The notes beneath the pieces are model-generated. The model was given only the letters and a program-made list of their open reading frames with translations. It did not search any database and was not told the origin of the DNA. A stretch of 64,000 nucleotides of DNA from Larix kaempferi (taxonomy: Eukaryota; Streptophyta; Pinopsida; Pinales; Pinaceae). Of the stretch, positions 1 to 11,190 are shown piece after piece (within the stretch, counting starts at the first letter, position 1; each line of letters opens with the position of its first letter). Where the stretch lies: assembly GCA_027924585.1 (NCBI GenBank), contig BSBM01000186.1:9410001-9474000 (forward strand), in the 5' to 3' direction. A program made the translations under genes and the position numbers.

Positions 1-262
1 GGCCAGGATGCGCAAGTTGGAGGACTTGTATCACGGTTTGGGAGCAATATCACGACAGCTCCAGGGTCGTGACATAGTCAAATCAACAATAAATGAAAAC
101 ATAAATGCAATTAATTACTGATGCTTAGTGAAGGGACGCATATTTATTATGGATCCGACCATTCGATTGGCAAGATTAGCGGTGTATTTGGCTAATTAAT
201 GCATGATTTGGTCATAATCATCGGCGTGATTTAGTCATAATGAGGTCGAATCGATTTGGCGC

Positions 263-269
263 TATAAAG
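263..269 (+). promoter_or_regulatory. Candidate TATA box upstream of retroelement-like ORF
   Basis: A TATAAAG motif in a locally GC-richer stretch lies about 170 bases upstream of the first ATG of the broken ORF at 439-2571. It may be the promoter of an LTR that begins outside the window. No LTR boundary is visible on the left, so this is an inference from motif and spacing. Confidence 0.35.
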
Positions 270-438
270 AACGAGCCGAGGCTAGTCAGAAGCCATTATT
301 TTGCAAAGAGTGAGTCGAGCTAAGTAGTGCCGAGCTGAATTGTGTAAGGTTGAGTTGAGTTGCAGAGTGGAATTGAAGTGTGTTGAGTGAGTTTCCAAGT
401 CGGGATAGCTTGAGCAATACTTAGACGTTGCGGTAGTT

Positions 439-2571
439 GTGTGCGGAATGCCGGGTGAACCAGATACAGTTGAAATTTCAAGCGAAGTAGAGTCACTCGT
501 CATCCCTGTCATGATTGAAGAGGAAGTTGCTAGTATGCCGGTTGGGTCATCGATAATCCCAAAAAAGAGGAGGGGAGGGCAGCAAAGCTCCCTGCCGCCG
601 GAGAAGCGGCAGACCAAAGCATTAGCACAGTTGGAGGAGGGGGTACCTCCACAAGCTAGTCCGTCGAGCTCAGGCGCTGTGGAGTCTGCACCTCGTGCCA
701 GGGTATCCACTGTGGATATCCTCGGGTATATACCCCCTTGTCGACCTGGTGCACCGCCCCAGAATCCCACCAAGAACTAGAGGTACCAAGTCAGGATGCC
801 GACGATCCCAACAGGCATGGTCTGTGCTACCAACATTGTACCTGCTTTAATGCAGTTGAAGTATGACAATCATGATTTGTTGGCACAGCAGGACGTTATG
901 ACAGGCCCTTCTCTGTCGCAAGCAGCAGGAGAGGTTGGCCCAACTCCACGGATTCCACGTGATTGGGTGAAGGGATTGGACAAAGCAGGGTTGTTGGGCT
1001 TGATCTACATGCCGTACTTTAGGCCGTTGCTAGAAGCAAATGTGTGTGTTAAGCAGTTGTTGGCCTGCTTTCATGGCAGGATTTTATGGTTGGAAAGACC
1101 AGTCACCGTCACAGTTGACCTTATTTTTGAGATCATGGGCTTATCGAAGGATGGACCAGACCCTTCACAATATTTAAGGGGGAAGGAGAATGACAGGAAG
1201 CGGGAAGCAAGGTTGGTACAGCAGTATGGCTTGGAATGCAACGACCGTGCCTACCACATTGACAATATAAATGATAGAGTGGTCCGTGTTGGGGCGAGGA
1301 TTCTGTGTTGCAAAGTTGTATGAAAAAACAGCCCCAACCAGTGCAATTCAGGGGTCGTGGCGTGTGCGGAAGGCGTACAGATGAACTGGTCACTCTTCTT
1401 GTTGAACCAGTTAAACGAGGATGAAGTAACTGTCCAGGGAGGAAAATGACCATTCGCGTATAGTTGGATTTTGATTTTGATTGTGTTGGTAGCATGGATG
1501 GAGCCTGATGATTACCAAGGAATGGAAGTTTATGCCGCGACAGACCGAAAGGGTGCGCACTATCAGAATTTATGGTGGGTACAGGAGCCGGAGCGACTGA
1601 AGGATTGTGCAGCGCAGTTCTGGATCTACTGGGAAGCACCGCAGGTGGCAGCTGAGAGTGTTCCATAGTTGACTCAGGCTGTTGTTGCAAAATATAAAGG
1701 GATTTCCAAGTTTGCGATTGGCCCACACAACATTTATGTGCAAGTGCGGCATGACACGGGGAAGCAGTGGTTGCAGGCCTCATACAAATTGTCAAATTAG
1801 GAGTTGTACGCGATCATCGATGACTGGCGTATAGAATGGAGAGATCGGGTTAGTCAGGCCGAAGAATTGACGGGGCTGCCGCAGGATGGACCAGAGATGG
1901 ACCCACAGGGTAACCACGATTCAGATCAAGAGTCATCCCAGACTCCTACGGATGAAGAGCACGAGGCTGAGGAGGGAAGAATGAAGGCACGCTATGAGTA
2001 TGGTACGATCAGTGGGGCAAGCCCATCAACGGAAGCACAGTTGGGATGACTTATAGTGGTCGTAACCCATGCAACGAACGCGTCAGCTAACGCAATGGCA
2101 ATGCAAGCAGCAGCGGGCTTCAATAAGGTAAAAGCTCGCCTTGATTCATTAGTTAATATTGTTTTGCAGAAGGCACCGGAGGCTGCATCTGTGCAGGGAG
2201 TAGGTGCACTCAGCACTACGCCGCAGGTTTGGAATGTGCAAATTCCCCCGACTGCGGTTGTGACTGACGATGAGGCTCTCCGGGCTTCACTGCAGCGACT
2301 ACATGGCTTGTACATCAACATCAGCACGCTATCTTCACTGATGTTGGTGCAGATACAGGCGATTTCCATCCAGGAAATGGAGGACCGAGAGCAGGATGTT
2401 AGCGGTCAAGTCTTGCAATCGCAAGAGAACAAAGCAGCGGCTCAGAAAGAGGTGGAAGAGTTAACAACGAAGGTGGTAGCTGCAAGAGAGGTGGTATATG
2501 AACTGGAAGACAAGCTAGAGAAGATGATTGTTGAGAAAGCTTGCGCGATTGGGGAGTTGAAGAAAGAGTAG
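439..2571 (+). pseudogene. Broken retroelement-type protein with C-terminal coiled coil, family unknown
   Basis: One reading frame (frame 1) runs through the whole interval and is interrupted by stops at about 778, 1321, 1447, 1666, 1798 and 2047, ending at 2569. The N-terminal part is proline- and serine-rich. The middle (about 800-1320) is a compact folded-looking segment containing PRDWVKGLDKAGLLGLIYMP. After that come Trp-rich segments (WWVQEPERLKDCAAQFWIYW), an acidic linker near 1860-1980, and a heptad-like Glu/Lys/Leu coiled coil at about 2350-2565. No protease, reverse transcriptase or integrase motif is present. It resembles the large gag-like or accessory ORFs of plant retroelements in composition, but I do not recognise the family. 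The nonsense changes without frameshifts suggest decay by point mutation. Confidence 0.5.
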
Positions 2572-2588
2572 GATCGCTTAATAGTGGA

Positions 2589-3410
2589 GAAAGCCACATG
2601 GTTTCTGGGGAAATCATTGCAAAAGGAGTTACAAATCATGAGACAAGACTCTATGAGTTTTCACACTTCTTGCCTCTCTCAAAGGAGTCTACTCTTCGCT
2701 CTCATACTCATGAAGAGAGTAGACTATCTCATCTTAAACACAAGCTAGATCAGAATGTGGTAGATGGTCTTCTAAGTAGAAAGTTTGTTCATGGCACCTT
2801 TGAACGTTGTCTAAAGGGAAAAGATAAATCAGAGGAGATTGAGAAAAAGAGGACTCTTGAAGAAGTGCGAATGCAAGATCCATCACCTGTTTGTCCAACT
2901 CCTACTTCAAAGTGGGCCTCCACTACTACATCCTCTTTTGATATTAATGAAGATCCATCATCATCTAGTTCTTGTTCTTCTATTGATTAGAGTCATATTA
3001 GTTCAGATGAGGACTACATGCATATTCTAGAGCAGTTTCATGACATCAACTCTTTTGGATATGTTCCTCCTTCGAGTGATGATTTAGAGATTGGATATGA
3101 TGATGCATCTTCACACTATATTTTGGATTCAGAAGATGGTGATGATGATGGGAGAATGCTAGATACAGATCCACAAGAACCTGAAGTTCTAGCAACTGAT
3201 GATGAAGATGAGCAAATGGGAGATCCAGATCCACAAGAACCTGAAGATATCTCACCTGATATTCCTCCTCTTCCTCGATGGGCAACCACTACACTCCGAT
3301 CTGTCGGTGATTTGGTTGGTGATCCACATGATCATAGAAGAACTAGATCAGATTTTCATAATGGAAGGTTTCATCCTTCTCACATTGTTGATCCATTTCA
3401 GATCGATTGA
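2589..3410 (+). pseudogene. Internally deleted Ty1/Copia pol relic
   Basis: Frame 3 reads a GAG-pre-integrase-like segment (HMVSGEIIAKGVTNHETRLY, then EESRLSHLKHKLDQNVVDGL) followed directly by an acidic low-complexity linker and the segment RSVGDLVGDPHDHRRTRSDF. The last segment is typical of the spacer between integrase and reverse transcriptase in plant Copia polyproteins. The integrase core and all of RT and RNase H are missing, and a TAG at 2988 interrupts the frame. The acidic linker holds a short direct repeat encoding DPQEPE twice. The relic joins the unrelated ORF at 439-2571 without a visible boundary, so the two may be parts of a chimeric non-autonomous element. Confidence 0.6.
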
Positions 3411-3638
3411 GCCTTCTTCGGAAAAGAAGGACAATTACCTCCTTCAGGGGTGAGTGATGATATGCTACATTAACATCCTTCAGTCTATTTTGAGGGAGGG
3501 ATTTCTTCCCACTAGGTTTTCCATCTTTCCTCACTTAGTTTATTTTAGATTGATTGTACGGGGTGACCTTTGGTCTCAGTCACCAGGGCCCTATTTTTGT
3601 TTTTCAGTTATTATCTCATAATATAGCTTGCGGGGGGG

Positions 3639-4582
3639 TGTTGGAATATTCACACCATCATTTTTGTATTTTGCATGCTTGCATGCAAACCTGCATATTG
3701 CATGCATTTGCATGCCACTGCATGCATCCATTCATCATCATGGTTGTCTCCCCAGCACCTAGAGCTTGCTTCTAGCTCTCCAAAGCCTGTCTTCAACCCT
3801 CATTTGGCCTCCTACCTACCTAATGTGCCCTCCTTGAATTATCTGCTTAGCAAGTCTCACCTACCACTGTCAGTTAGAGTGCCTTTGCTCACCTACCACC
3901 AGTTATCACTTAGTTAGGGCGCCTTATCTCGCCTACCGGGAGTTATCATTCCGTTAGTGCATTGATTGAGCAGTTCTTCTACTAATTGCTCATGCTGACT
4001 GCTTGTAGCTTCTAGTTAGCTAGTTTTGGAGTTCCACTTGACTATTTGACAGCCTCATGTGCCCCCCTTGGAGTCTCCATTCCTTGATTTATGCCTAGAT
4101 GGTTCTGTTAGACTCAGTTAGACACACTTGATTGACTATTACCATTTATGACTGATACTATTGACTAGATGATGTCTCCATTGTTATCCAAGCTAGAATT
4201 TGAGTTAAATAGTCTCATGCACCCACCTTGGAGTCTCCATTCCCTGATTTATGGCTAGATGGCTCTATTAGACTCAATTGGTCACACTTGACTGACTCTT
4301 TCCAGTTGTGACTGATACTACCGACTAGATGATGTCTGGATAGTTAGACTTTGAGCTCATATTCGAATGCCATACTTGGCTAATTCGAATCCTATATGAT
4401 GTCTCATCATTGATCATTGTAACACATTCTCTACATTCATTATTCATTGTATGATATTGACATTGTCCATTATTCTGTGTTTGTGAGTGATTATTGAATG
4501 CATGCTTCTTTTTCTTTGCAAATAATCTTGAGAGTTAGATTGTGAGTTTGTTACAGTTGCTAGATTCCTGTAGATTATCACA
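3639..4582 (+). mobile_element. Probable 3' LTR of the Copia relic
   Basis: A G-rich polypurine tract (GCGGGGGGG, about 3630-3637) immediately precedes TGTTGGAATATTC, the usual position and start of a Copia 3' LTR. The right end was placed at a CA near 4582 and is uncertain, because no second LTR copy lies in the window. The interior contains a 160-bp tandem duplication (4054-4373) and shorter repeats near 3860-3950. Confidence 0.5.
4054..4373 (+). repeat. 160-bp tandem duplication inside LTR
   Basis: Two diverged 160-bp units begin at CTCATGTGCCCCCCTTGGAG (4054) and CTCATGCACCCACCTTGGAG (4214). Each runs through CTAGATGATGTCT at its end. Confidence 0.7.
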
Positions 4583-5605
4583 ATCGTGGATGCTGTGAAG
4601 GGTCAAAGATGTCGCGCAAGACGGAAAACAACGCGCAAGTCGATTAGTTTATGTAGTTTTGGTCATTTGGACCGCATTATGTGGGTTTTTGGGTTATCCT
4701 TTTTGTAAAGTTTGTTAGGAAGTAGTTAGACGGCTGCCTAAGTGGACCGCAAATGTAAAGGCGCTAGCCTATAAATATACATAGCATTGTAAGTGTTGAT
4801 ATACCGGAGTGGAGACACATAAGCTAATCAATTGAGAGATAGTTCAGCATGGATGTTTTTGCTTGTCTGTTGATCTGGGTATGCGACATAAGGATTATCT
4901 TGTTGTATCTAGGTTTTTGTGAAGATGAATATGATAATGATAAAGTTTTGAGCAGAATTTCCTATTTCCTTATGATGAATGCATTATGTGATATGAATCT
5001 GTGAATGATGTGATGTTTTCTTGCCACAATTAATGTTTTACTGTTATATCTGCTGCGCATTTGTAGTTCTGTCAATGATAAGATCTGTTGAATGATGCTG
5101 CAATTATGTTTAATGCCTAAAGTTGAATGGTTAGATCTGTTATGCGATGTTGCGATAAGTTGATAAGTTGATGCACAAAATCCTCCTTCATTCGGCGGAA
5201 ACGTGGTTCCGTCAGCTCTCCCTTGAACATCTCGGGTGAGACTTCATCTGCTCCACAGGTGTTGCCGGACGGGGTAAAACCTGTCTGGGCCGGTGCTCAG
5301 GGAGATCGTAGTGGTTTGGGTGTCGACAGTGTGAGGAACCCCTGTCGACTGGGTTTGTGTCAATAGAAGGAGAGGATATGTTACTAAAACGAACCTCAAA
5401 TTTACCAACTAAAAATAATTGTATTCTAAGACTACCATCACTACTTGTGTCAATTATGTCGCATAGTGCATAACTTTTAATTATCAATGTCATAGTAGTC
5501 CATACTAATTTTTGTTATGATATTTATTCTACATTAAGAATCACCATTTGATTATAGACATGGATTTGTTTCAAACCTATTATGAATGACGATGTCTAGA
5601 AAGTG
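4583..5605. other. Non-coding stretch with a TATA-like motif
   Basis: No convincing ORF is present. TATAAATA at 4770-4777 follows a GC-richer segment and is followed by a T/G-rich leader-like sequence, which resembles the U3/R part of another LTR. Neither LTR end nor a primer-binding site is visible. Confidence 0.3.
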
Positions 5606-5609
5606 CACG

Positions 5610-5643
<34 letters not shown>
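5606..5643. repeat. (GC)n-(AC)n compound microsatellite
   Basis: A CG dinucleotide run passes directly into about 14 AC dinucleotides. Confidence 0.95.
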
Positions 5644-6714
5644 TATTCCTAAACAGTCATGCCATGTTTTCCTTTTACTTTTTACTCCGATAAGCTAGTT
5701 GGGATAATTTTTTTATCCCTCCTAACCAATCTTTAACATGCGCCTTCTTATCACTAGCTAACTTGAAAAAAACCATGTAATTGCACTATGGTTATTAAAC
5801 TTTAATGCTTATATTATCATGTATTTACAAACCCTATTTACATGCTAACTCCTAGCACTACCACTGACCTTATTCAATTCGAAACTTATATATGTGTATA
5901 CAATTACCCACTATGAGAAGTGGCATATCGCTACCCTAGCTAACCTATTTCACTATGTTATGCATTGATTTCAAGTCCCAAGCCTTATCTTTGGTGATAT
6001 AACATGGTATAGTTATAGGGGGATGTATCGTTTTAGTTTTTAGTTATCATTATCATTTGATAGTTTTTCTTTGCACTAACGATGGGTTCCTCTACAGTTG
6101 TCAAGGGAGCCCATCAGGTTGGAGTGTGGTTCAAGTTCATTCCTGCATCTGGCTAATTCCAATCCCACTGTAATACTAATAATTTGTTTTGATTATCTTT
6201 CATTTGGTTTTAATACGATGTCACACTTTGATATTGATGCCACTACTTGCTTTGTGTAGACCTTTGTGTCCTTGGGTGGAATTGGAGGCCATAGGAAGGA
6301 ACCCTCCTCAACCTAGTTCGTCAGTGTACTAGTAAATTGACTCTCAAGATGATGTCGACTTAAGAGATTCACATGGTTTTATCTGTAGTTGTTTATATGA
6401 TATGCTTAACATGAAATCAAAATTGGCTTTGAAGCCAACCTATATTGTTGATTAAATTATTTTTAATATATATATTACTTTTAAGCATGTAGCCATAACT
6501 ACATTTTGTTTATGTGAACGGGGTCTTCATAACCCTAACTTTCTCTTTTCCACTTTGGAATTGTTTTAAATTTCCTTTCTTATGGAATGGATAAGATCAC
6601 ACCTGAGCATACCCTTTCTTTGAAAAAGATTGAGGGTTTTAATTATGCAGGTTGCATGTATAAAAAATTTTGGTACTTATATTCCTCCTTAGGCTCGTCC
6701 TCTATTGATTAGAA
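5644..6714. other. AT-rich DNA without a recognisable gene
   Basis: Stops occur in all frames, and I see no terminal repeats, tRNA-like boxes or protein motifs. Confidence 0.6.
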
Positions 6715-7056
6715 TAGAAAACTTGTATTTCAAATAAGATTCCTTCATTTTTAAATGTATATTATAGATATTCGTTAATCTATTGGTTGTTTTCGATTTG
6801 GTTTTAATGCTCATATTTTCTCGTACGTTCGTCTTTATGTTTTTGTTGGTACTAGGGGAATCAACAATGGGGTTTGGGCTGGTACTAGAAAACTTGTATT
6901 TCAAATAAGATTCCTTCATTTTTAAATGTATATTATAGATATTCGTTAATCTATTGGTTGTTTTCGATTTGGTTTTAATGCTCATATTTTCTCGTACGTT
7001 CGTCTTTATGTTTTTGTTGGTACTAGGGGAATCAACAATGGGGTTTGGGCTGGTAC
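6715..7056. repeat. 171-bp perfect-looking tandem duplication
   Basis: The segments 6715-6885 and 6886-7056 read the same base for base as far as I can align them. The duplicated unit includes the last roughly 44 bases of the SINE that follows, so the duplication postdates that SINE insertion. Confidence 0.9.
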
Positions 7057-7227
7057 TCGTGTGACACGAGGTCCATGGATCCAATCTTGCTACCACTATA
7101 TCCCTAGGTGCATTCACAGGGCTCAAATCATGGCGCACAGATACGTTTGGGGGATTTGAACATGTGACCTTCCATTTACAACTGATTACAACTTCTCATC
7201 TTTACCACTTGAGTTGCCCCCACGAAC
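7013..7227 (-). mobile_element. tRNA-derived SINE, family shared with 9455-9678
   Basis: Read on the minus strand, a tRNA-like head carries a B-box-like GGTCACATGTTCAAATC and leads into a body that matches the SINE at 9455-9678 (GGTACTAGGGGAATCAACAA on the plus strand). It is flanked by an imperfect 18-bp target-site duplication (6995-7012 and 7228-7245, two mismatches). Its 3' portion was later copied by the 171-bp tandem duplication. Confidence 0.7.
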
Positions 7228-7235
7228 TACGTTCA

Positions 7236-7341
7236 CCTTTATGTTATAGTTATAATTTTTATTTTTTAATAATTAAGTGTAATAGTTGCCTTTATGTTAT
7301 AGTTATCATTTTTATTTTTTAATAATTAAGTGTAATAATCA
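7236..7341. repeat. 53-bp tandem duplication
   Basis: The units 7236-7288 and 7289-7341 both begin CCTTTATGTTATAGTTAT and contain TTTAATAATTAAGTGTAATA. They differ at about one base. Confidence 0.85.
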
Positions 7342-7909
7342 AATAGGCCAAGTTTATGCTCCTCTTATACACTCGTTAGACCAACTTTGTGCTTTCGATT
7401 ATATTCAATCGATTGGTAATTATGTTTATTCAGTGCATTTGGTTAATAGTCTTTTTGACCGAGATTAAGCTTCTTTTTGTCACTCGTTACTTCGTATTTC
7501 ATGTTGACTATGTGCGTATGATTCCTTTACCTTGCAACTTCGTTGGGATATGTATATATTTTTATAAGGATGCCCTAGATACGAGTTTACAAGACTTGGT
7601 TCCTAAATAAGGATAGAGCAATTGTATTAGCTCTGCAAACATATAGGGGATCTTTTGAACCCTTGATATTTCTTGGACATTGCTTAATGTATGTTGATAT
7701 TCTCATTGTGATGCTTTATGCCTATGGCCTATAAGGCACATAATTATCCATTTTTATTTTATAAATGTTTGTGTAATGGATTTAGCAAGTGCTTTTATAC
7801 TTAGTCGGTTAATTACAATCTTTAGTAGTTCTTTGCTAATGGTATGGTTAATTTTAATTGCATCAGGACGGTGTATTTCTATAGCCCGAGTGGGGGAGAA
7901 GTATCTGTC
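7342..7909. other. AT-rich DNA, nothing recognised
   Basis: Short ORFs are AT-driven and carry no motif. Confidence 0.5.
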
Positions 7910-8150
7910 TGTCCATAAAAATAAAAAATAAAAATAATAACAAATAAAAAATAAAAATAATAACAAATAAAAAATAAAAAATAAAAAAAAGAATGCATAC
8001 ATCAATATGCTATAGCATAGTGGAGCTAGGGTGGGGTGGAAGTGTGCATCTACCAAAAAAAATGTAGAAAAAAGAATGCATGCATCAGTGTGCTATAACA
8101 TAGTGGTGAGAGAGATGTGTGTTATAGTTTAGTGGTGAAAGGTTTGCATA
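7910..8150. repeat. A-rich tract plus 82-bp duplication with SINE-like boxes
   Basis: An AAAATAAAAAATAAAAATAA-type simple repeat (7915-7990) is followed by two copies, 82 bp apart, of a segment ending in GCTATA(G/A)CATAGTGG (near 7991 and 8073). A weak tRNA-like stretch (TTATAGTTTAGTGGTG, then TTTGATCC) follows at 8120-8160. This could be an eroded SINE, but no target-site duplication was found. Confidence 0.4.
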
Positions 8151-8159
8151 TTTGATCCC

Positions 8160-9444
8160 TCTCGATGCTTTGTAGAACCGGAGTTAGATGGGTCTAGACT
8201 GGTTTATTTGTTTTTTGTTTATAGTGTACAAAATCTATAATTTAGGCATTCGATATAAACTCCTATACTAATATAAGAGAAATCACTATATTAATATGGC
8301 TAATTTGACATGTAGCATTTGGTTTCTATCTTGATATATTACTAATACTTAGGTTTTTATACTATAACTAGGACATGATGTAATTTACATGCTATGAAAT
8401 TATAAACTAATATTATTAATAAGAATAGATGCATAAGTAAAAAAAAAACAAATAATAGGGTTGTTATAACAACGCAACATAAATAAATACTAAGATTTCC
8501 ATTACAATTAATGAATCTTAAGATAAAATAGATGACTAATTGAACCATAAGAAAACAACTGATCACGGAAATTTTTAGGGGTGAAATTTCGCCAATTGGC
8601 TTTTTTTGGGGCTTTTTTTCAAAAAATAAATTCACTTTTCGGTCATTTTTAGGCTCTAATATCACCTATATTTACATAAAATATGCTTTTTTATCATAAT
8701 ATTCGCCAAAAATTACAAATTTCAGTAGTAAATTGTATGTTTCATATTTAATATTCGCCTCCCTATCTATATATGTGTTTTTTTTAATTCAAAATAATCG
8801 CCTAGAATACTATACTTAAGTATAATATTAGAATCCTTAAAAAATACCCTGCAACTGATACATATAACTAAACTTTTAAACTGTATAACAAATAAAAACA
8901 AATGAATGAACCACATATATGATAGGGAATAGTTGTACAAAAATATAGCTGGAATAGCCATGTTCTACCCAACCATATACTCCTTAGAAGCGACCATTCT
9001 TCTTGCTTAGTAGTCACCCCTGGCATGAACCATGACATTATAGAGATGAACACCATACTCTTCAGTTGCAACAGTTATTCAAAACAATCCTTCCACACTC
9101 TCAAATGTATAACCAACTCTTGCATTGCTTAAAAAAAGCTCTCACATCTCAAAAGTTGCCTAACACATAACAATGCCCACACAGTAGATTTCTCATGCAT
9201 ACTAGACAACGTCATGTCTCCATGCACATGATTATATAAGTAACATTTTTTCCTAGGTCTTAAGCAAGGCCCCACCTTCCCTCCTTGGGAATTCCTTAGC
9301 CTTGAATTCACTCCTAGATTTAAGGAGTTGGTTCAAGGAAATTGTCCCTTGACACTTGTCTTTCCCACCTCATGAGGAACAAGATTGTGTTCCCCATGTA
9401 TGGGGTCATGTTTCATCAAGTTCTAACATGGCCATTCCAACTGC
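8160..9444. other. AT-rich DNA without a supported gene
   Basis: Minus-strand ORFs here encode Phe/Ile/Leu-rich peptides that follow from A/T composition. No domain is recognised. Confidence 0.5.
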
Positions 9445-9454
9445 TCCAACATTT

Positions 9455-9678
9455 TTTTTTTGTACTAGGGGAATCAACAACTGGAGACTGGGCTGGTACT
9501 CGCGTGACACGGGGTCTAGGGATCCAATCCCGCTACCACTATACCCCTAGGTGCCCCACACACCCCGTAAGCATGGGACACAGGTAAAGCTGGGTGTGAT
9601 TTGAACTCGTGACCTCCAATTTACAACATGTGACTTCATATCAAGTGAACTGCCAATGAACCAAACCCGTGCGGGCGG
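9455..9678 (-). mobile_element. tRNA-derived SINE with target-site duplication
   Basis: The 224-bp insert is bounded by a 10-bp duplication TCCAACATTT (9445-9454 and 9679-9688). On the minus strand the head at the right end shows an A-box-like TGGCAGTTCACTTG and a B-box-like GGTCACGAGTTCAAATC. The left end is a T tract, which is the poly(A) tail of a minus-strand insertion. The body is shared with 7013-7227. Confidence 0.85.
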
Positions 9679-9688
9679 TCCAACATTT

Positions 9689-10401
9689 AATTAATAATGT
9701 TAAAAATTGTCTTTTACATTTGTCCTTCCATGAGGACAAGTGACATGATTTTATCTGACACAATTTCAAAATAAAATAATAGAATATTAACCACTCACTT
9801 ATAAATCCAAATTTGCAATTAGTCAATAATAAGGGTAAAAACATGGGGATATTATGGTTACAATAAAGAAACTAGCACTCCTTCTATTACAAAACCATTT
9901 CAAAAATAAAGAGAAACAAATTTGCAACATATGATATCTATAATGAAGAATAAATAATGCATTAATTATCAAACTACTATGGCATCGACAATTTTCAAGT
10001 TAGATACAAGAATTTCGAGGTGATTCATCATTTATTGATGTAGTTGTGATACAATGAAGATCTCTATGATCTCCTTGGAAATAATGGGCACACCTTCCTT
10101 CAGTATGAAGCCATGAACATCTTTGTACAACTTCTTTGAGTATGAAGCTATGAACATCTTTATACAAGTTGTATGGAGCATTTAGTGTTTTCATTAGAAG
10201 GGAATTATGCACTATGATATTAAAATTTTTTAACATCATGAGAGAGTAAGTACAATATAAAGAAAATTATTTGCCTCCATTGATATAGTTTTAAAGAGAA
10301 GAACAAGTCTAAACCATCAAAGATTCCATCAATGGTCCCAATATAGATGATGGCGAATTAATAATAACACTTTGAGGAATAAACTAAAATTAGACAAGTA
10401 G
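9689..10401. other. AT-rich DNA with a 37-bp tandem repeat
   Basis: Near 10100-10175 a unit containing AGTATGAAGC(C/T)ATGAACATC is repeated. No gene is supported. Confidence 0.5.
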
Positions 10402-10812
10402 TGTTAGAAAAATATATAAATAGAAGTAAACAACAATAACAATAGAAAATGAGATTTACGTGGAAACTATGTTGTGCACAGGTAAAACCGCAAGGCAATG
10501 ACATTTTCTATTTTTTATTATTACTCAACAAAAGATTTACAACGTTTTCTTCTCTTGTATTACAATGCGAGGGGTCACTTCTCTTTATACAATACATATG
10601 AGGGTTCCAAGAAGAAGCAAAATATACTAGAAGGATCTAGAAATATTTACCTATGGGGATCCACCCCTAAACACATGGAATGTGGGGGTTTGACCTTGCA
10701 CTCCCGAAGCAATGACCTAGCATCCCCTCCTTTGACCCCTTGCACACTTGGGTAGTCAAAAAATCTATAAGAATAATATTGGAGATCTAGATATTGACTT
10801 CATCTCCTAACA
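10402..10812 (-). mobile_element. 3' LTR of a minus-strand Copia element
   Basis: The 411-bp segment has inverted terminal hexamers (TGTTAG at 10402 and CTAACA at 10812). On the minus strand it directly follows a purine-rich tract (AAGTGGGAGAA). The Copia RNase H remnant lies immediately upstream in the same orientation, which fixes it as a 3' LTR. Confidence 0.65.
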
Positions 10813-10894
10813 TTCTCCCACTTAATGTCAATATACATGAATTTCCTTGCCAATGTTTTCCTCCCATGTGCAATTGCCCAATGTTTCCTTTATC

Positions 10895-11190
10895 ACATTT
10901 TCAACAAGCCTAAAGAATTTTTGCACCATTCAAAATTCTCTATCCTGAATGGCTTTGTAAACATATCTATAGTATTATCATCAATATCAATTTTCTCCAA
11001 CACAATCCTACCTTCTTCCACCACTTTCCTCATAAAATAGTAGTTGATATCAATATGATTCATGTGATAATGAAATATTAGGATTCTTCAATAAGTGAAT
11101 ATCACTTTTACTATAAGAAAACTGATCTTCCCCTGCTTTGCTTCCATAATCTTGGATTCATCCATTAGTTGCTCTAGGTGTATTGCCTCT
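10895..11190 (-). pseudogene. C-terminus of Copia RNase H
   Basis: On the minus strand 11065-10895 reads HMNHIDINYYFMRKVVEEGR and then DIDDNTIDMFTKPF...LGLLKM, ending at a stop. This matches the conserved end of plant Copia RNase H (the HIDxxxHFIRE and DxxADxxTKP region). Upstream a frameshift separates it from SDIHLLKNPNIS, and beyond that the frame is eroded. The rest of the element is missing to the right. Confidence 0.7.

Noticed and set aside
5212-5493. Minus-strand 93-codon ORF
   Set aside because: There is no recognisable motif, and it sits in an LTR-like leader stretch. Nothing supports translation.
8357-8665. Minus-strand Leu/Phe-rich ORF resembling a membrane protein
   Set aside because: Its composition follows from AT-rich DNA, with no start context, motif or neighbouring support.
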